Positions 20,774-28,515 of a DNA stretch of 64,000 nt are shown in pieces. This DNA comes from Bog-756 sp963710495 (GTDB taxonomy: Bacteria > Actinomycetota > Acidimicrobiia > Acidimicrobiales > RAAP-2): the NCBI GenBank assembly GCA_963710495.1, contig CAVQAI010000009.1, positions 186,001-250,000 of the forward strand, in the 5' to 3' direction. Numbering within the stretch: position 1 is the stretch's first letter; each line of letters starts with the position of its first letter. A model generated the notes under the pieces. It was not told where the DNA came from. It did no database searches and saw only the letters and a list, made by a program, of their open reading frames with translations. The translations under genes were made by a program, and so were the position numbers.

Positions 20774-21843
20774 GCCCGTCCGTCCCGTCCGACCCGCTCC
20801 ATCTCCGCCAGGGTAGCGACCACCTCGTCGCGGTGAATGCCGTGCACCGGCTCCACGCCGTTCGGGCCGTCCAGCACGAAGGTGAGGTCGTGGCGGGCCT
20901 TCTTGTCGCGGGCCATGAACGTCACGAGCTGCTCGGGGTCGGCATCGTCGGCCAGGGCAGGCGAGAGATCGAACCCGCCGACCACCTGCCGGTGGAGGGC
21001 GACCCGCTCCCCGCCGATGCGGCCCAGCCGGTGGGCCAACGACGCGGCGAACACCAGCCCCACGGCCACCGCCTCTCCGTGGCGCAGATCACTGTGCCCG
21101 CCGGCCAAGGCCGAAGCCTCGAGGGCGTGAGCCAGGGTATGGCCGTAGTTGAGGATGGCCCGACGACCTCCCTCGCGCTCGTCGGCGGCCACCACACCGG
21201 CCTTGACCGCCGCGCAGCAGGCGACCTGTTCGTCCAAGGGCAGATCGAGCAGGCCGACCCCGGGAGGCACCTCCACCCCGGCCGTCCCGGCGAGCAGGGC
21301 GTACTTGGCCATCTCCCCCCGGCCCGAGGCCCACTCACGCGGCGGCAGGGTGGCGAGCACCTCGGTGTCACACAGCACCGCCCTCGGCTGCCAGAAAGCC
21401 CCGACGAGGTTCTTCCCCTCCGCCAGGTTCACCCCGGTCTTGCCACCGATGGCCGCGTCGACCTGGGCGAGCAGGCTGGTGGCCACATTCACGTACGGAG
21501 TCCCCCGTTGGAACACGGCCGCGGCGAACCCGGCCACGTCGGTGACCACTCCCCCCCCGACGGCCACCACCACGTCGGTGCGGCCCAGCCCCGACCGGGC
21601 GAAATCCCGGCACAGCCCCTCCACCACGCCGAGCGACTTGGCCGCCTCGCCGTCGGGCAGTTCGAAGACCGTGGCCGGCACGCCCGGGTCGACGCCGACC
21701 CCGATGCCGGGCTGGGTCACCACGGCCGCCCGGGCCGCCTCGGGGACGGCCATGGCCACCTCCTCGGCCAAGCGGTGACGGGTGCCCGCCCCCACCACCA
21801 CGTCGTAGCGCCGGTCGCCGAGCTCGACCGGGACGGTCCTCAT
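20770..21843 (-). CDS. aroB: 3-dehydroquinate synthase
   Basis: It forms the first carbocyclic ring of the shikimate pathway using NAD and a divalent metal. The 357 residues contain VVAVGGGVVTDVAGFAAAVF, TSLLAQVDAAIGGKTGVN, GKNLVGAFWQP and the metal-ligand region LNYGHTLAHALE. Length is normal. The ATG at 21843 overlaps the aroK stop as ATGA. Confidence 0.97.
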   Translation of the reverse strand: MRTVPVELGDRRYDVVVGAGTRHRLAEEVAMAVPEAARAAVVTQPGIGVGVDPGVPATVFELPDGEAAKSLGVVEGLCRDFARSGLGRTDVVVAVGGGVVTDVAGFAAAVFQRGTPYVNVATSLLAQVDAAIGGKTGVNLAEGKNLVGAFWQPRAVLCDTEVLATLPPREWASGRGEMAKYALLAGTAGVEVPPGVGLLDLPLDEQVACCAAVKAGVVAADEREGGRRAILNYGHTLAHALEASALAGGHSDLRHGEAVAVGLVFAASLAHRLGRIGGERVALHRQVVGGFDLSPALADDADPEQLVTFMARDKKARHDLTFVLDGPNGVEPVHGIHRDEVVATLAEMERVGRDGRA

Positions 21844-22376
21844 CGGCCCGGACCGATGCCGGCCTCGACGAGCACCGGGTGGGCGAAAATCCGGTCGACC
21901 ACCTGGTCGGGCGTGAGGTCGTCGACGTCGACGGTGACCGACGCCACCGAGGCGTAGAGGTCCCGCCGTTCGGCGGCAAGAGCCGCCAGCACACCCGGCG
22001 GGTCGTCGTCCAGCAACGGGCGGCCCTCCCCCGCCCCCACCCGGCGGGCCAGGACGGACGGGTCGGCCCGCAGCCAGACCACGGTGCCGGAGCCGGCCAT
22101 CCGCGCCCGGTTGGCCGGCGAGAGGACCACCCCTCCGGCGGCCGACACCACCACCGGCTGCGCGCCGGCCAACGCCGTGGACAGCACGCCGGACTCCACC
22201 TCGCGAAAGGTCGCCTCGCCGTCCTCGGCGAAGATTTCGGGGACCGTCCGCCCGGTGGTCTCGGCCACCTGTTCATCGGAGTCGAGGTAGTCCCACCCCA
22301 GACGCTCGGCCAGACGGCGGCCGACCGTCGTCTTGCCCGCCCCCATCATTCCCACCAGGACGATCCGGTCAACCAT
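21840..22376 (-). CDS. aroK: Shikimate kinase
   Basis: It phosphorylates shikimate. The P-loop GMMGAGKTTVGRRLA lies at residues 9-23, the shikimate-binding DSDEQVAETTGR near residue 32, then EATFREVES and AGGGVVLSPANR. It has 178 residues. The ATG at 22376 overlaps the aroC stop by eight bases. Confidence 0.96.
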   Translation of the reverse strand: MVDRIVLVGMMGAGKTTVGRRLAERLGWDYLDSDEQVAETTGRTVPEIFAEDGEATFREVESGVLSTALAGAQPVVVSAAGGVVLSPANRARMAGSGTVVWLRADPSVLARRVGAGEGRPLLDDDPPGVLAALAAERRDLYASVASVTVDVDDLTPDQVVDRIFAHPVLVEAGIGPGR

Positions 22377-23592
22377 CGACGACCGGTGGCGCGGCCGACG
22401 GTGTCTCGCCCAGCGAGGCGAGGTAGCCGCGCTGGTTGCGTCGGAACTCGTCGATCGAGTCACCCCCGAATTTGCGCAACGCTTCGTCGGCCAGCACCAG
22501 GGCCACCATGGTCTCGGCCACCACGCCCATGGCCGGCACCGCCGTGACGTCGGTCCGCTCCTTGAAGGAGACGGTGGCCTCCTTGGACACCACGTCAACC
22601 GTTCCGAGCGTCGGCCGGTTGAGCGTGGCGAGGGGCTTCATCGAGGCACGGACCACGATCGGCCCTCCGGTGGACATGCCACCTTCCACCCCTCCGGCAT
22701 GGTGGGTGTCACGGACATATCCGCCACCGAGCTCCACCGGCGCGCCGCCCTCGGCCTCGTCATCGGTAGCCATGCGGATGGCGTCGTGCGCCTCCGAACC
22801 ACGTCGGGCGGCCAGCTCCCGGCCGTCGCCGAGCTCCACCGCTTTGACCGCCTGGATGCTCATGACGGCCTGGGCCAAGGAGGCGTCGAGGCGGCGGTCC
22901 CAGTGCACGTGGCTGCCGAGGCCGACGGGAACCCCGTAGGCGACGATCTCGGCCACGCCGCCGAGCGAGTCCCCGTCTTTGGCCGCCGCCTTGACCGCCG
23001 CCACCATGCGGGCCTCGGTCTCCGGGTCACCGCACCGTACCGGCGAGTCGTCCACCGCTTGGAGCTGCTCGACGGTGGGCAGCGGGCCCGGCTCGGCCCG
23101 CACCCCACCGAGCTCCACGATGTGGCTGAGCACGTCGATCCCGATCTGGGCGAGCAGCAGCTTGGCCAGGATGCCGGCCGCCACGCGCGCCGCCGTCTCC
23201 CGGGCCGAGGCCCGCTCCAAGACGTCCCGGGCGTCGTCGAGGCCGTACTTGAGCATGCCCGAGAGGTCGGCGTGGCCCGGCCGGGGCTGGGTCAGGACCT
23301 TGGAGGGAAGGCCGGGATCGGGGGACATCTCCTCCTCCCACTTGGGCCACTCGGTGTTGCCGATCTCTATGGCCACCGGGGACCCGAGGGTCCGTCCGTG
23401 GCGGATTCCGCCCAGCAGCGTGACCTCGTCGGCCTCGAAGCGCATGCGCGGGCCTCGGCCGAACCCGAGTCTTCGGCGGGCCAGGCCGCGCTGGATGTCC
23501 CCCGACGTCACCAGGAGGCCGGCCGGCACGCCCTCCACGATGACCACGAGGGCGCGGCCGTGCGACTCGCCGGCGGTCAGGAAGCGCAACAT
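22369..23592 (-). CDS. aroC: Chorismate synthase
   Basis: It makes chorismate from EPSP with reduced FMN. The protein begins LRFLTAGESHGRALVVIVEG (signature 1) and contains RPGHADLSGMLKYG, RASARETAARVAAG (signature 3) and GGMSTGGPIVVRASMKPL. The 407 residues match the family. It is the first gene of aroC-aroK-aroB-aroQ and lies 48 bases after the prepilin peptidase gene. Confidence 0.97.
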   Translation of the reverse strand: MLRFLTAGESHGRALVVIVEGVPAGLLVTSGDIQRGLARRRLGFGRGPRMRFEADEVTLLGGIRHGRTLGSPVAIEIGNTEWPKWEEEMSPDPGLPSKVLTQPRPGHADLSGMLKYGLDDARDVLERASARETAARVAAGILAKLLLAQIGIDVLSHIVELGGVRAEPGPLPTVEQLQAVDDSPVRCGDPETEARMVAAVKAAAKDGDSLGGVAEIVAYGVPVGLGSHVHWDRRLDASLAQAVMSIQAVKAVELGDGRELAARRGSEAHDAIRMATDDEAEGGAPVELGGGYVRDTHHAGGVEGGMSTGGPIVVRASMKPLATLNRPTLGTVDVVSKEATVSFKERTDVTAVPAMGVVAETMVALVLADEALRKFGGDSIDEFRRNQRGYLASLGETPSAAPPVVDG

Positions 23593-23640
23593 CGAGGCAA
23601 ATCTACTCGGGGGCCAGGCGCGGCCCCGGCCCGTCGGCCG

Positions 23641-24573
23641 TCAACCGGCGGCGTGGAAGAGATGGTGGGCCAGTGTTCCGCCCCAGAACACGGCGATCAC
23701 CGCCCCCGCCGACAGGGAGGGGGCGAAGGGGATCCGGGTCCGACGCCCTGTTCCGGTGACGATCATCATGATCAGGCCGAAGAAGGTGCCGATGACGAAG
23801 CCGGACAAGAAGGCCACATAGGCGTGGAGCAGGCTGAGATAGCCCACCGTGAGCCCGATGGCGCCGGCCAGCCGGACGTCGCCGAAGCCCATCCCCCGGG
23901 GGATGAACCACCAGAGGGTGAAGAAGACCGCGAATGCCACCGCGCCGGCGATGGCCGCGCCGGTCAGGCGGCCGAAGGTGGAATCCGCAGCCGCGGTCGC
24001 CACCAGCAGGGGGACCACGAGCACCATGGCGCCGTAGATGAGCCTCCGTGGGACGAGCCGGTGCGAGAGGTCCGTGAACGAGACCGTTACCAGCATGGCG
24101 AACAGCACCGAGAACGGAGCCGCGATGAGGTGGGGCCCGAAATGGGCGGCCGTCCCGCCGAAGAGCGCCCCGGTGAGCACGGCAGCCGACAGCGTGCGGG
24201 CCGGGGCCGGGCGCCGGGCCGCCAGGTCGGCCCCGATCACGGCGGCAGGGTCGTCGGCGTCGTCGGCGTCCGCCGCCCGGAAGGCCTCGTCGGCGGCCCG
24301 CTCGACGTGGGACAGCGCCGCCATCGGGCCCTCGGACTGCTCCAACGCACCGGCCGGCGCCGGGGCCTCGGCCGCCCGACGTCGCTCGTCCTCGGCGCGG
24401 CTCTGGTCGGCCATTCGCTGGGCCACCGGGTCCAGGGCCGCCCCGATGGCGAGCCCGGCGACCGACATCCCGGCGACCAGCACTGCGTCCACGGGCCCCG
24501 ACGGTACCGGACCGGTCGCGCTCCCAGGTGCACCGTCGCCCGCGTCGAGGACACCGGCTCGGTGATCGGCCAT
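23641..24573 (-). CDS. Prepilin peptidase (A24 family) without the usual methylase domain
   Basis: A24 peptidases cut the leader of type IV pilin-like proteins at the membrane. Residues about 30-52 form a first membrane segment resembling PilD TM1 (VAGLAIGAALDPVAQRM). Then comes a charged, probably cytoplasmic stretch of about 70 residues without the paired CxxC methylase motifs. From residue 128 there are six or so membrane segments carrying the two catalytic aspartate motifs, VSFTDLSHRLVPRRLI and GMGFGDVRLAGAIGL. No pilin genes are in the window. Its place next to aroC recurs in Actinobacteria. Confidence 0.85.
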   Translation of the reverse strand: MADHRAGVLDAGDGAPGSATGPVPSGPVDAVLVAGMSVAGLAIGAALDPVAQRMADQSRAEDERRRAAEAPAPAGALEQSEGPMAALSHVERAADEAFRAADADDADDPAAVIGADLAARRPAPARTLSAAVLTGALFGGTAAHFGPHLIAAPFSVLFAMLVTVSFTDLSHRLVPRRLIYGAMVLVVPLLVATAAADSTFGRLTGAAIAGAVAFAVFFTLWWFIPRGMGFGDVRLAGAIGLTVGYLSLLHAYVAFLSGFVIGTFFGLIMMIVTGTGRRTRIPFAPSLSAGAVIAVFWGGTLAHHLFHAAG

Positions 24574-24610
24574 GGCCTCGGGCAGCCCGTGGTTCCCGTT
24601 CTGGTGCCGG

Positions 24611-24711
24611 TCGGCCGGGTCAGGCGGCGGCCGGGTACGGCCGGGTCAGGCGGCGGCCGGGACGGCCGGGTCAGGCGGCGGCCGGGTCGGCCGGGTCAGC
24701 CGGCGGCCGGC
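24611..24711. repeat. Four tandem copies of a 25-26 base GC-only unit
   Basis: Copies start at 24611, 24636, 24662 and 24687 and share the core CGGCCGGGTCAGGCGGCGGC. The array sits between the nfu stop and the prepilin peptidase start; its last copy includes the nfu stop codon. Confidence 0.85.
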
Positions 24712-25352
24712 TCGTAGTACGGGTTGGTGCCTTGGGCGTGATCGGTGACGTCGACGATGTCGGCCAGCTCCGGGATCGCCTCCCGGAGGATGACCTCGAT
24801 GCCCTGCGACAGTGTGGCCCGTGCCATCCCGCAACCCTGGCAGCCACCGCTCAACCTCAGGTAGGCCGACCCGTTCTCGACGGCTACCAGCTCGGCCCGG
24901 CCGCCGTGAGCGGCGATGCTGGGATTGACTTGCTCATCGAGGACCGACACCACCCGCTGGGCCAGCGGGTCGGAAAGGTCGACGGTACGACCCGCTTCCG
25001 GGCTGGGATCGGCCCGCTTGGGTGGGGTGTTCGGGTTCACGATGACCAGCCCGCCCTCACCGGACGCGTCGGTGCTGAAGTCGAGCGTCGCCCCGCGCAA
25101 CCGGGCCGCGCTGTCACCGGGCACCACCACCGGCAATTCGTCGTCGTGCTGCACCACGTCGTCGGCTCCGGCGTCGGCCAGCGCCTGGAAGTACATGTCA
25201 TAGGCGTAGGCGCCGCCCGCCTCCCCGCTCACCTCGAGCCAGAGGGCCAGGGTGTCCGACTCCGCCTCGTTCGCCAGGACCTCCAGTACGGTCCCCCGCG
25301 CCTCGGGCGTCACGGTCAGCACCGCCTGCAGCTCGTCACGGTCGTCGTCCAT
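24696..25352 (-). CDS. Nfu-type iron-sulfur cluster protein with cysteine-less N-terminal domain
   Basis: The 218-residue protein has two parts. The C-terminal 85 residues are an NifU-like domain with GGCQGCGMARATLSQGIE, whose CxxC binds a 4Fe-4S cluster for delivery to client proteins. The N-terminal 130 residues look like an A-type (HesB/IscA) domain but contain no cysteine, as in NfuA. The start at ATG 25352 is chosen because a TATGAT -10 box ends seven bases before it; ATGs at 25361 and 25364 lie inside or beside that box. Confidence 0.85.
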   Translation of the reverse strand: MDDDRDELQAVLTVTPEARGTVLEVLANEAESDTLALWLEVSGEAGGAYAYDMYFQALADAGADDVVQHDDELPVVVPGDSAARLRGATLDFSTDASGEGGLVIVNPNTPPKRADPSPEAGRTVDLSDPLAQRVVSVLDEQVNPSIAAHGGRAELVAVENGSAYLRLSGGCQGCGMARATLSQGIEVILREAIPELADIVDVTDHAQGTNPYYEPAAG

Positions 25353-25358
25353 GCCTGC

Positions 25359-25365
25359 CATCATA
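25359..25365. promoter_or_regulatory. Overlapping divergent -10 elements for nfu and the Cys-cluster gene
   Basis: On the minus strand TATGAT (25360-25365) lies seven bases before the nfu ATG at 25352. On the plus strand CATCAT (25359-25364) lies six bases before the GTG at 25371. Only 18 bases separate the two start codons, so leaderless divergent transcription from one small region is likely; the plus-strand box is the weaker. Confidence 0.45.
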
Positions 25366-25370
25366 AGGGC

Positions 25371-26123
25371 GTGCCCGCCCCGAACGACACCGCCGCCCCC
25401 GAGGCCCACGAATGGGTCAGTTTTGACGACCCCGAGGAGGACCGCACCTGGCTCTTCGACGTGACCTTCCTGGCCAGCTCCTGGATGTGCATCTACGGCC
25501 AGGGGTGCCAGGGCGTGCTGACCGCCAGCGCGCCCGAGCTCGAGCAGGGTTGCTGTTCCTACGGGGCCCATTTCACCGGCAAGAAGGACGCCCGGACCGT
25601 CGAGAGGGCGGCGGCGAAGCTGACCCCCGACATCTGGCAGTTCCACGATCGGGGACGGAAGAAGGGCGTGGTGAAGAAGCGGGAGGACGGTGAACTCGGG
25701 ACCCGGATGGTCGAAGGCGCCTGCATCTTCCTCAATCGACCTGGGTTCCCGGGCGGTGCCGGATGCGCGCTGCACAAGGCGGCCGAGAAACAGGGGCGGA
25801 GTCATGTGGAGCTCAAGCCCGAGGTGTGCTGGCAGCTCCCGCTGCGGCGCGAGGACGAGACCTCACCCGACGGCCACGTGACCTCGGTCGTGCGACAGTG
25901 GGACCGCCGGCATTGGGGTGAGGGTGGTGCCGAGTTCCACTGGTGGTGCACCGAGGACCCGGCTGCCTTCGTCGGCCACGAACCCGTCTACCTCAGCATG
26001 CAGACGGAGCTCGAGACGATGGCCGGTAAGACCGTCTACCGGAAGCTGGCCGACTATCTCGGCGAGCGCACCGCCGCAGCCGTCTCGGTGACCCTGCTCC
26101 CCCATCCGACCGTCCGGCGCTGA
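25371..26123 (+). CDS. Conserved actinobacterial cysteine-cluster protein, function unknown
   Basis: The 250-residue protein has no assigned function. It is cysteine-rich in a fixed pattern: CIYGQGCQG near residue 42, GCCSYGAHF near residue 60, then ACIFLNRPGFPGGAGCALH near residue 120, KPEVCWQLPLRR and HWWCTEDP. Streptomyces-type proteins with the same order are known to me as uncharacterised. The pattern resembles YkgJ-like proteins that bind a zinc ion or Fe-S cluster. Divergence from nfu by 18 bases suggests an Fe-S link, which is inference. The GTG start is set by the gap to nfu and could lie slightly further in. Confidence 0.8.
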   Translation: MPAPNDTAAPEAHEWVSFDDPEEDRTWLFDVTFLASSWMCIYGQGCQGVLTASAPELEQGCCSYGAHFTGKKDARTVERAAAKLTPDIWQFHDRGRKKGVVKKREDGELGTRMVEGACIFLNRPGFPGGAGCALHKAAEKQGRSHVELKPEVCWQLPLRREDETSPDGHVTSVVRQWDRRHWGEGGAEFHWWCTEDPAAFVGHEPVYLSMQTELETMAGKTVYRKLADYLGERTAAAVSVTLLPHPTVRR

Positions 26124-26183
26124 TCCCCCGCCGGGGTCAGGACCCGGCTGAGGTCGGACCCGGCCGCGCCAACGCGACGGCGG

Positions 26184-26393
26184 TCATTCGGCCAGCGGAT
26201 CGTCCTCCACGTCCGACGGCTCCTTGGGCACGGTGCCGAGGATCTCGTCGTAGTCGTCCTCCGTGGCCAGGCACCACGACGCATGCTTGTCCTCCGGCTC
26301 CGCCCCGCACTCGGGGCAGCGCCGGTTAGCGGTCGCGACGGACCGCTTCAGGCTTCGCGCTTCTTCAAAGCGGCGATGGCGTCCCTTCTTCAC
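26184..26393 (-). CDS. Small Cys-motif (zinc-ribbon-like) protein
   Basis: This 69-residue ORF begins KKGRHRRFEEARSLKRS, a basic helix, then RRCPECGAEPEDKHASWC, a likely metal-binding knuckle with three cysteines and a histidine, and ends in an acidic tail. AAGGAG lies eight bases before the GTG at 26393, which decides the start. I do not recognise a named family. It points toward the neighbouring Cys-cluster gene, converging with it. Confidence 0.65.
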   Translation of the reverse strand: MKKGRHRRFEEARSLKRSVATANRRCPECGAEPEDKHASWCLATEDDYDEILGTVPKEPSDVEDDPLAE

Positions 26394-26551
26394 GGAAACA
26401 ACTCCTTGCCCCACCAAGGGGTGGCGAGGGACCCCCTCATCATGAGCACCGGCTTCACGAGCGCCGTGTCCATGATCCTCGGGAGCACCGACGATCACCA
26501 GCCCGGCCAGTGTAGTGCCGGGGTTGGACGCCTGGTGCGCACTGCCGCCGT

Positions 26552-26557
26552 TACGAT
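26552..26557 (+). promoter_or_regulatory. Putative -10 box before the 73-residue ORF
   Basis: TACGAT is followed by eight bases and the ATG at 26566, consistent with a leaderless or nearly leaderless mRNA. No clear -35 was found. Confidence 0.4.
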
Positions 26558-26565
26558 CGGGGTCC

Positions 26566-26787
26566 ATGGCCGACGAGTTCGACCCCCACGCCATGGTGGA
26601 ACGCTTCCGGGCCAGGGCGAACGCGGTCCGATCCCGGGGGCTCCCCCCGGTGGAGGGTCCCGAGCGGGAGCGTTTCAAACAGCAGGCCCAGGCCGACTAC
26701 ATGGATTTCGCCATGCTCGGGGACGCGGAGCCGACCCTGAGCGAAGGGATCCTCACGCTGCGGATCGACCTGCGCCCCGAACCCTGA
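26566..26787 (+). CDS. Small hypothetical protein
   Basis: The 73-residue ORF encodes a charged soluble protein (ADEFDPHAMVERFRARANAV, then a Pro-rich turn and the strand GILTLRIDLRPEP). I do not recognise it. The pattern of helix, loop and terminal strand and the promoter-like TACGAT before it support a real gene. It converges with the flavin reductase gene 30 bases away. Confidence 0.6.
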   Translation: MADEFDPHAMVERFRARANAVRSRGLPPVEGPERERFKQQAQADYMDFAMLGDAEPTLSEGILTLRIDLRPEP

Positions 26788-26817
26788 ACACTGGGCGGTT
26801 CCGCGCCGGCGTCGGGC

Positions 26818-27424
26818 TCATCCGCCATAGCTCATGCGCGTGTCCTCCATGCGCAGCACCGCCGGCGCCGCGCCGTCCGGCACCCCATCCCCGGCACCAC
26901 GTTCCCCTGCGTCGATCACCTCACCGACGAAGAGGACGTGGCTCGGCTCCCCGTTCGTGGCCGTCATGGCGAGGTGCTCCCACGTACAGGTGGCGCGCCG
27001 GGCGCAGGCCAGCCAGCCCACGGCGGCGGCGAGCACCGGCCAGCCGTCGCCGACCTGACGCACCGGCTGCCCCCGGATGGCGGTGACCGCGCCCGTCACG
27101 TCCCGGCTCACGGTGTCGACCGGCTTCACGAAGCGACGCACCAGGGCCCGGTCCTCGCGGGCCAGCACACTGACCGAGAACCCGCCACCCGCCTCGATCA
27201 GCCGGCGGGTCTCGGCGCCCCGTTCCACCGACACTGCCACCAGCTTCGGCGAGGTGGCGATCTGCATGACCCAGTTGGCCGTCATCAAGTTGTAGCGGTC
27301 ACCGGTCCGACTTCCGACTACGAAGAGCCCGGTCGGCAAGGACCAGAGCACCCGACGTCGGAGACGGTCGTAGTCCTCGGGATCGACGCCCTCGGGAACG
27401 GGACCGATCCCGCCGACCGGTCAT
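26818..27424 (-). CDS. Flavin reductase domain protein (FMN-binding), N-terminus frameshifted
   Basis: This is a flavin reductase-like split-barrel protein, with LPTGLFVVGSRTGDRYNLMT and VAVSVERGAETRRL as the FMN-binding segments. The uninterrupted frame starts only at GTG 27351, yet conserved sequence (PVPEGVDPEDYDRLRRRVLW) continues upstream to an in-frame stop. Removing one base near 27414 links it to the ATG at 27424, giving a start MTGGGIGPVPEG. So one apparent frameshift is present. The gene lies seven bases after the lipoprotein stop, so the two are likely co-transcribed. Redox partner and substrate are unknown. Confidence 0.75.
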
Positions 27425-27431
27425 CGATCCG

Positions 27432-27998
27432 TCAGCTTCCGAACGGGTCGTTCATGTCGGCCGGAACGGTGGTCGAGGTGGAGGGGACGTGGCCGGTGAT
27501 GGCCGTGATACGGCTCACCGCAGTGTCCAGCTGGGACGCCAACCGGGCCCGCTCGCGAGCCGATCGGGCCAGCAGCGCGGCGGTACCGCCCGAGCCGGCG
27601 TAGCAGTCGTCACCGGCCGAGGCCGCATCCTCGTAGGCCGTATTGAGCGCGCCGGTAAGGACCTCGTCCGGCGTCGGGAGGTTGCCGATGGCCGTCTCGG
27701 CGTCGGTGGTCAGGAGGGCGCAAACCGTCTTGATGGCCGCCGGCGGGTCGTGCCGGGCCAGGGCCTGGCTCACGTTGGCGGCGTCCACCCGAAGCGTGCC
27801 GATGGCCGCCCCGGCCCCGGCTCCCCGCACCCAGGTGGCCACGCGGGCCGCCGGCGGGCCCGACTGTTCCTGCCCGGCACAGCCGGCCATCAGGGCGCAG
27901 CCGGCCATCAGGGCACAGCCGGCCACGAACGCCGCCGGCCCGGACAAGCGGTTTCGGGCAGGCCCGGTGTCGCGGACCCCGCCAAGGGCCCCGCCCAC
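27432..27998 (-). CDS. Putative lipoprotein with a repeated lipobox
   Basis: The 188-residue protein starts at a GTG that overlaps the DUF3151 stop (TAGTG). After about 20 residues comes a hydrophobic signal, SGPAAFVAGCALMAGCALMAG, whose cysteines repeat in lipobox-like contexts. The mature part is Ala-rich and helical (AARVATWVRGAG; NLPTPDEVLTGALNTAYEDA), with a low-complexity Thr/Pro end. A cysteine pair (VCALL and DDCYAG) may form a disulfide. I do not know the function. It is probably exported and anchored on the outer face of the membrane. Confidence 0.65.
   Translation of the reverse strand: MGGALGGVRDTGPARNRLSGPAAFVAGCALMAGCALMAGCAGQEQSGPPAARVATWVRGAGAGAAIGTLRVDAANVSQALARHDPPAAIKTVCALLTTDAETAIGNLPTPDEVLTGALNTAYEDAASAGDDCYAGSGGTAALLARSARERARLASQLDTAVSRITAITGHVPSTSTTVPADMNDPFGS
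27881..27924. repeat. 18-base tandem repeat within the lipobox
   Basis: Two full copies (27881-27898, 27899-27916) and a partial third encode the repeated residues AGCALM on the minus strand. Copies differ at one base. Confidence 0.8.
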
Positions 27999-28471
27999 TA
28001 GACCGGGAACCCGGTCGGCTCGGGGCGCCAGGAGGGATCGAGCTGGGTTCGGAACTGCGAGCACCGCTCCTCTTCCTCGGACTCGCCGATGGCCCCGGCC
28101 GCGGACCGCAGGCCCTCGAGGCACGAGAGGAACCCGCGGTTGGACGGATGGGACCACCGTACGTAGCCCGAGCCTTTCCAACCCGCTCGGCGCAGCGCGT
28201 CGAGCCCGCGGTGGTAGCCGACCCGGAAACAGGCATAGGCCTCGACGTCGTCGCGGGCCAGCGAGCCGAGCGCCGCCCAGGCCGCCGCCGAGGCGGGCGC
28301 CGACCGGACCACCTCGGACACGGCGTGGCGACGATGGTCGCCCGGGCTGTTCAAGGCGGCCTCGAGGCGGGAGGTGACCAGCCGGGGGTCCTCGGGCAGG
28401 ACCGTCTCCGGCAGACCGGCAGTCAGCCTGACGGCCGACCCGTCCGACGGCTGGACATCGGAGGCACTCAT
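27998..28471 (-). CDS. DUF3151 family protein
   Basis: The 157-residue protein matches the actinobacterial DUF3151 family of unknown function. Family segments include HRRHAVSEVVRSAPASAAAW, EAYACFRVGYHRGLDALRR and GWKGSGYVRWSHPSNRGFL. A helical, TPR-like fold is suggested by the spacing of alanines and aromatics. The ATG at 28471 is preceded by a TACACT -10 box at seven bases. It shares one base with the following lipoprotein gene. Confidence 0.85.
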   Translation of the reverse strand: MSASDVQPSDGSAVRLTAGLPETVLPEDPRLVTSRLEAALNSPGDHRRHAVSEVVRSAPASAAAWAALGSLARDDVEAYACFRVGYHRGLDALRRAGWKGSGYVRWSHPSNRGFLSCLEGLRSAAGAIGESEEEERCSQFRTQLDPSWRPEPTGFPV

Positions 28472-28478
28472 GCCGGTC

Positions 28479-28484
28479 AGTGTA
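28479..28484 (-). promoter_or_regulatory. Putative -10 box for leaderless DUF3151 mRNA
   Basis: On the minus strand TACACT is followed by seven bases and the ATG at 28471. No Shine-Dalgarno sequence lies between. Confidence 0.5.
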
Positions 28485-28515
28485 CGACCGGCGGCCTCGT
28501 GGCCCCCCATCGCCG

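Noticed and set aside
24611..24711. Possible CRISPR array
   Set aside because: The copies are directly adjacent with no spacers, and no cas genes are near. It is a simple tandem repeat.
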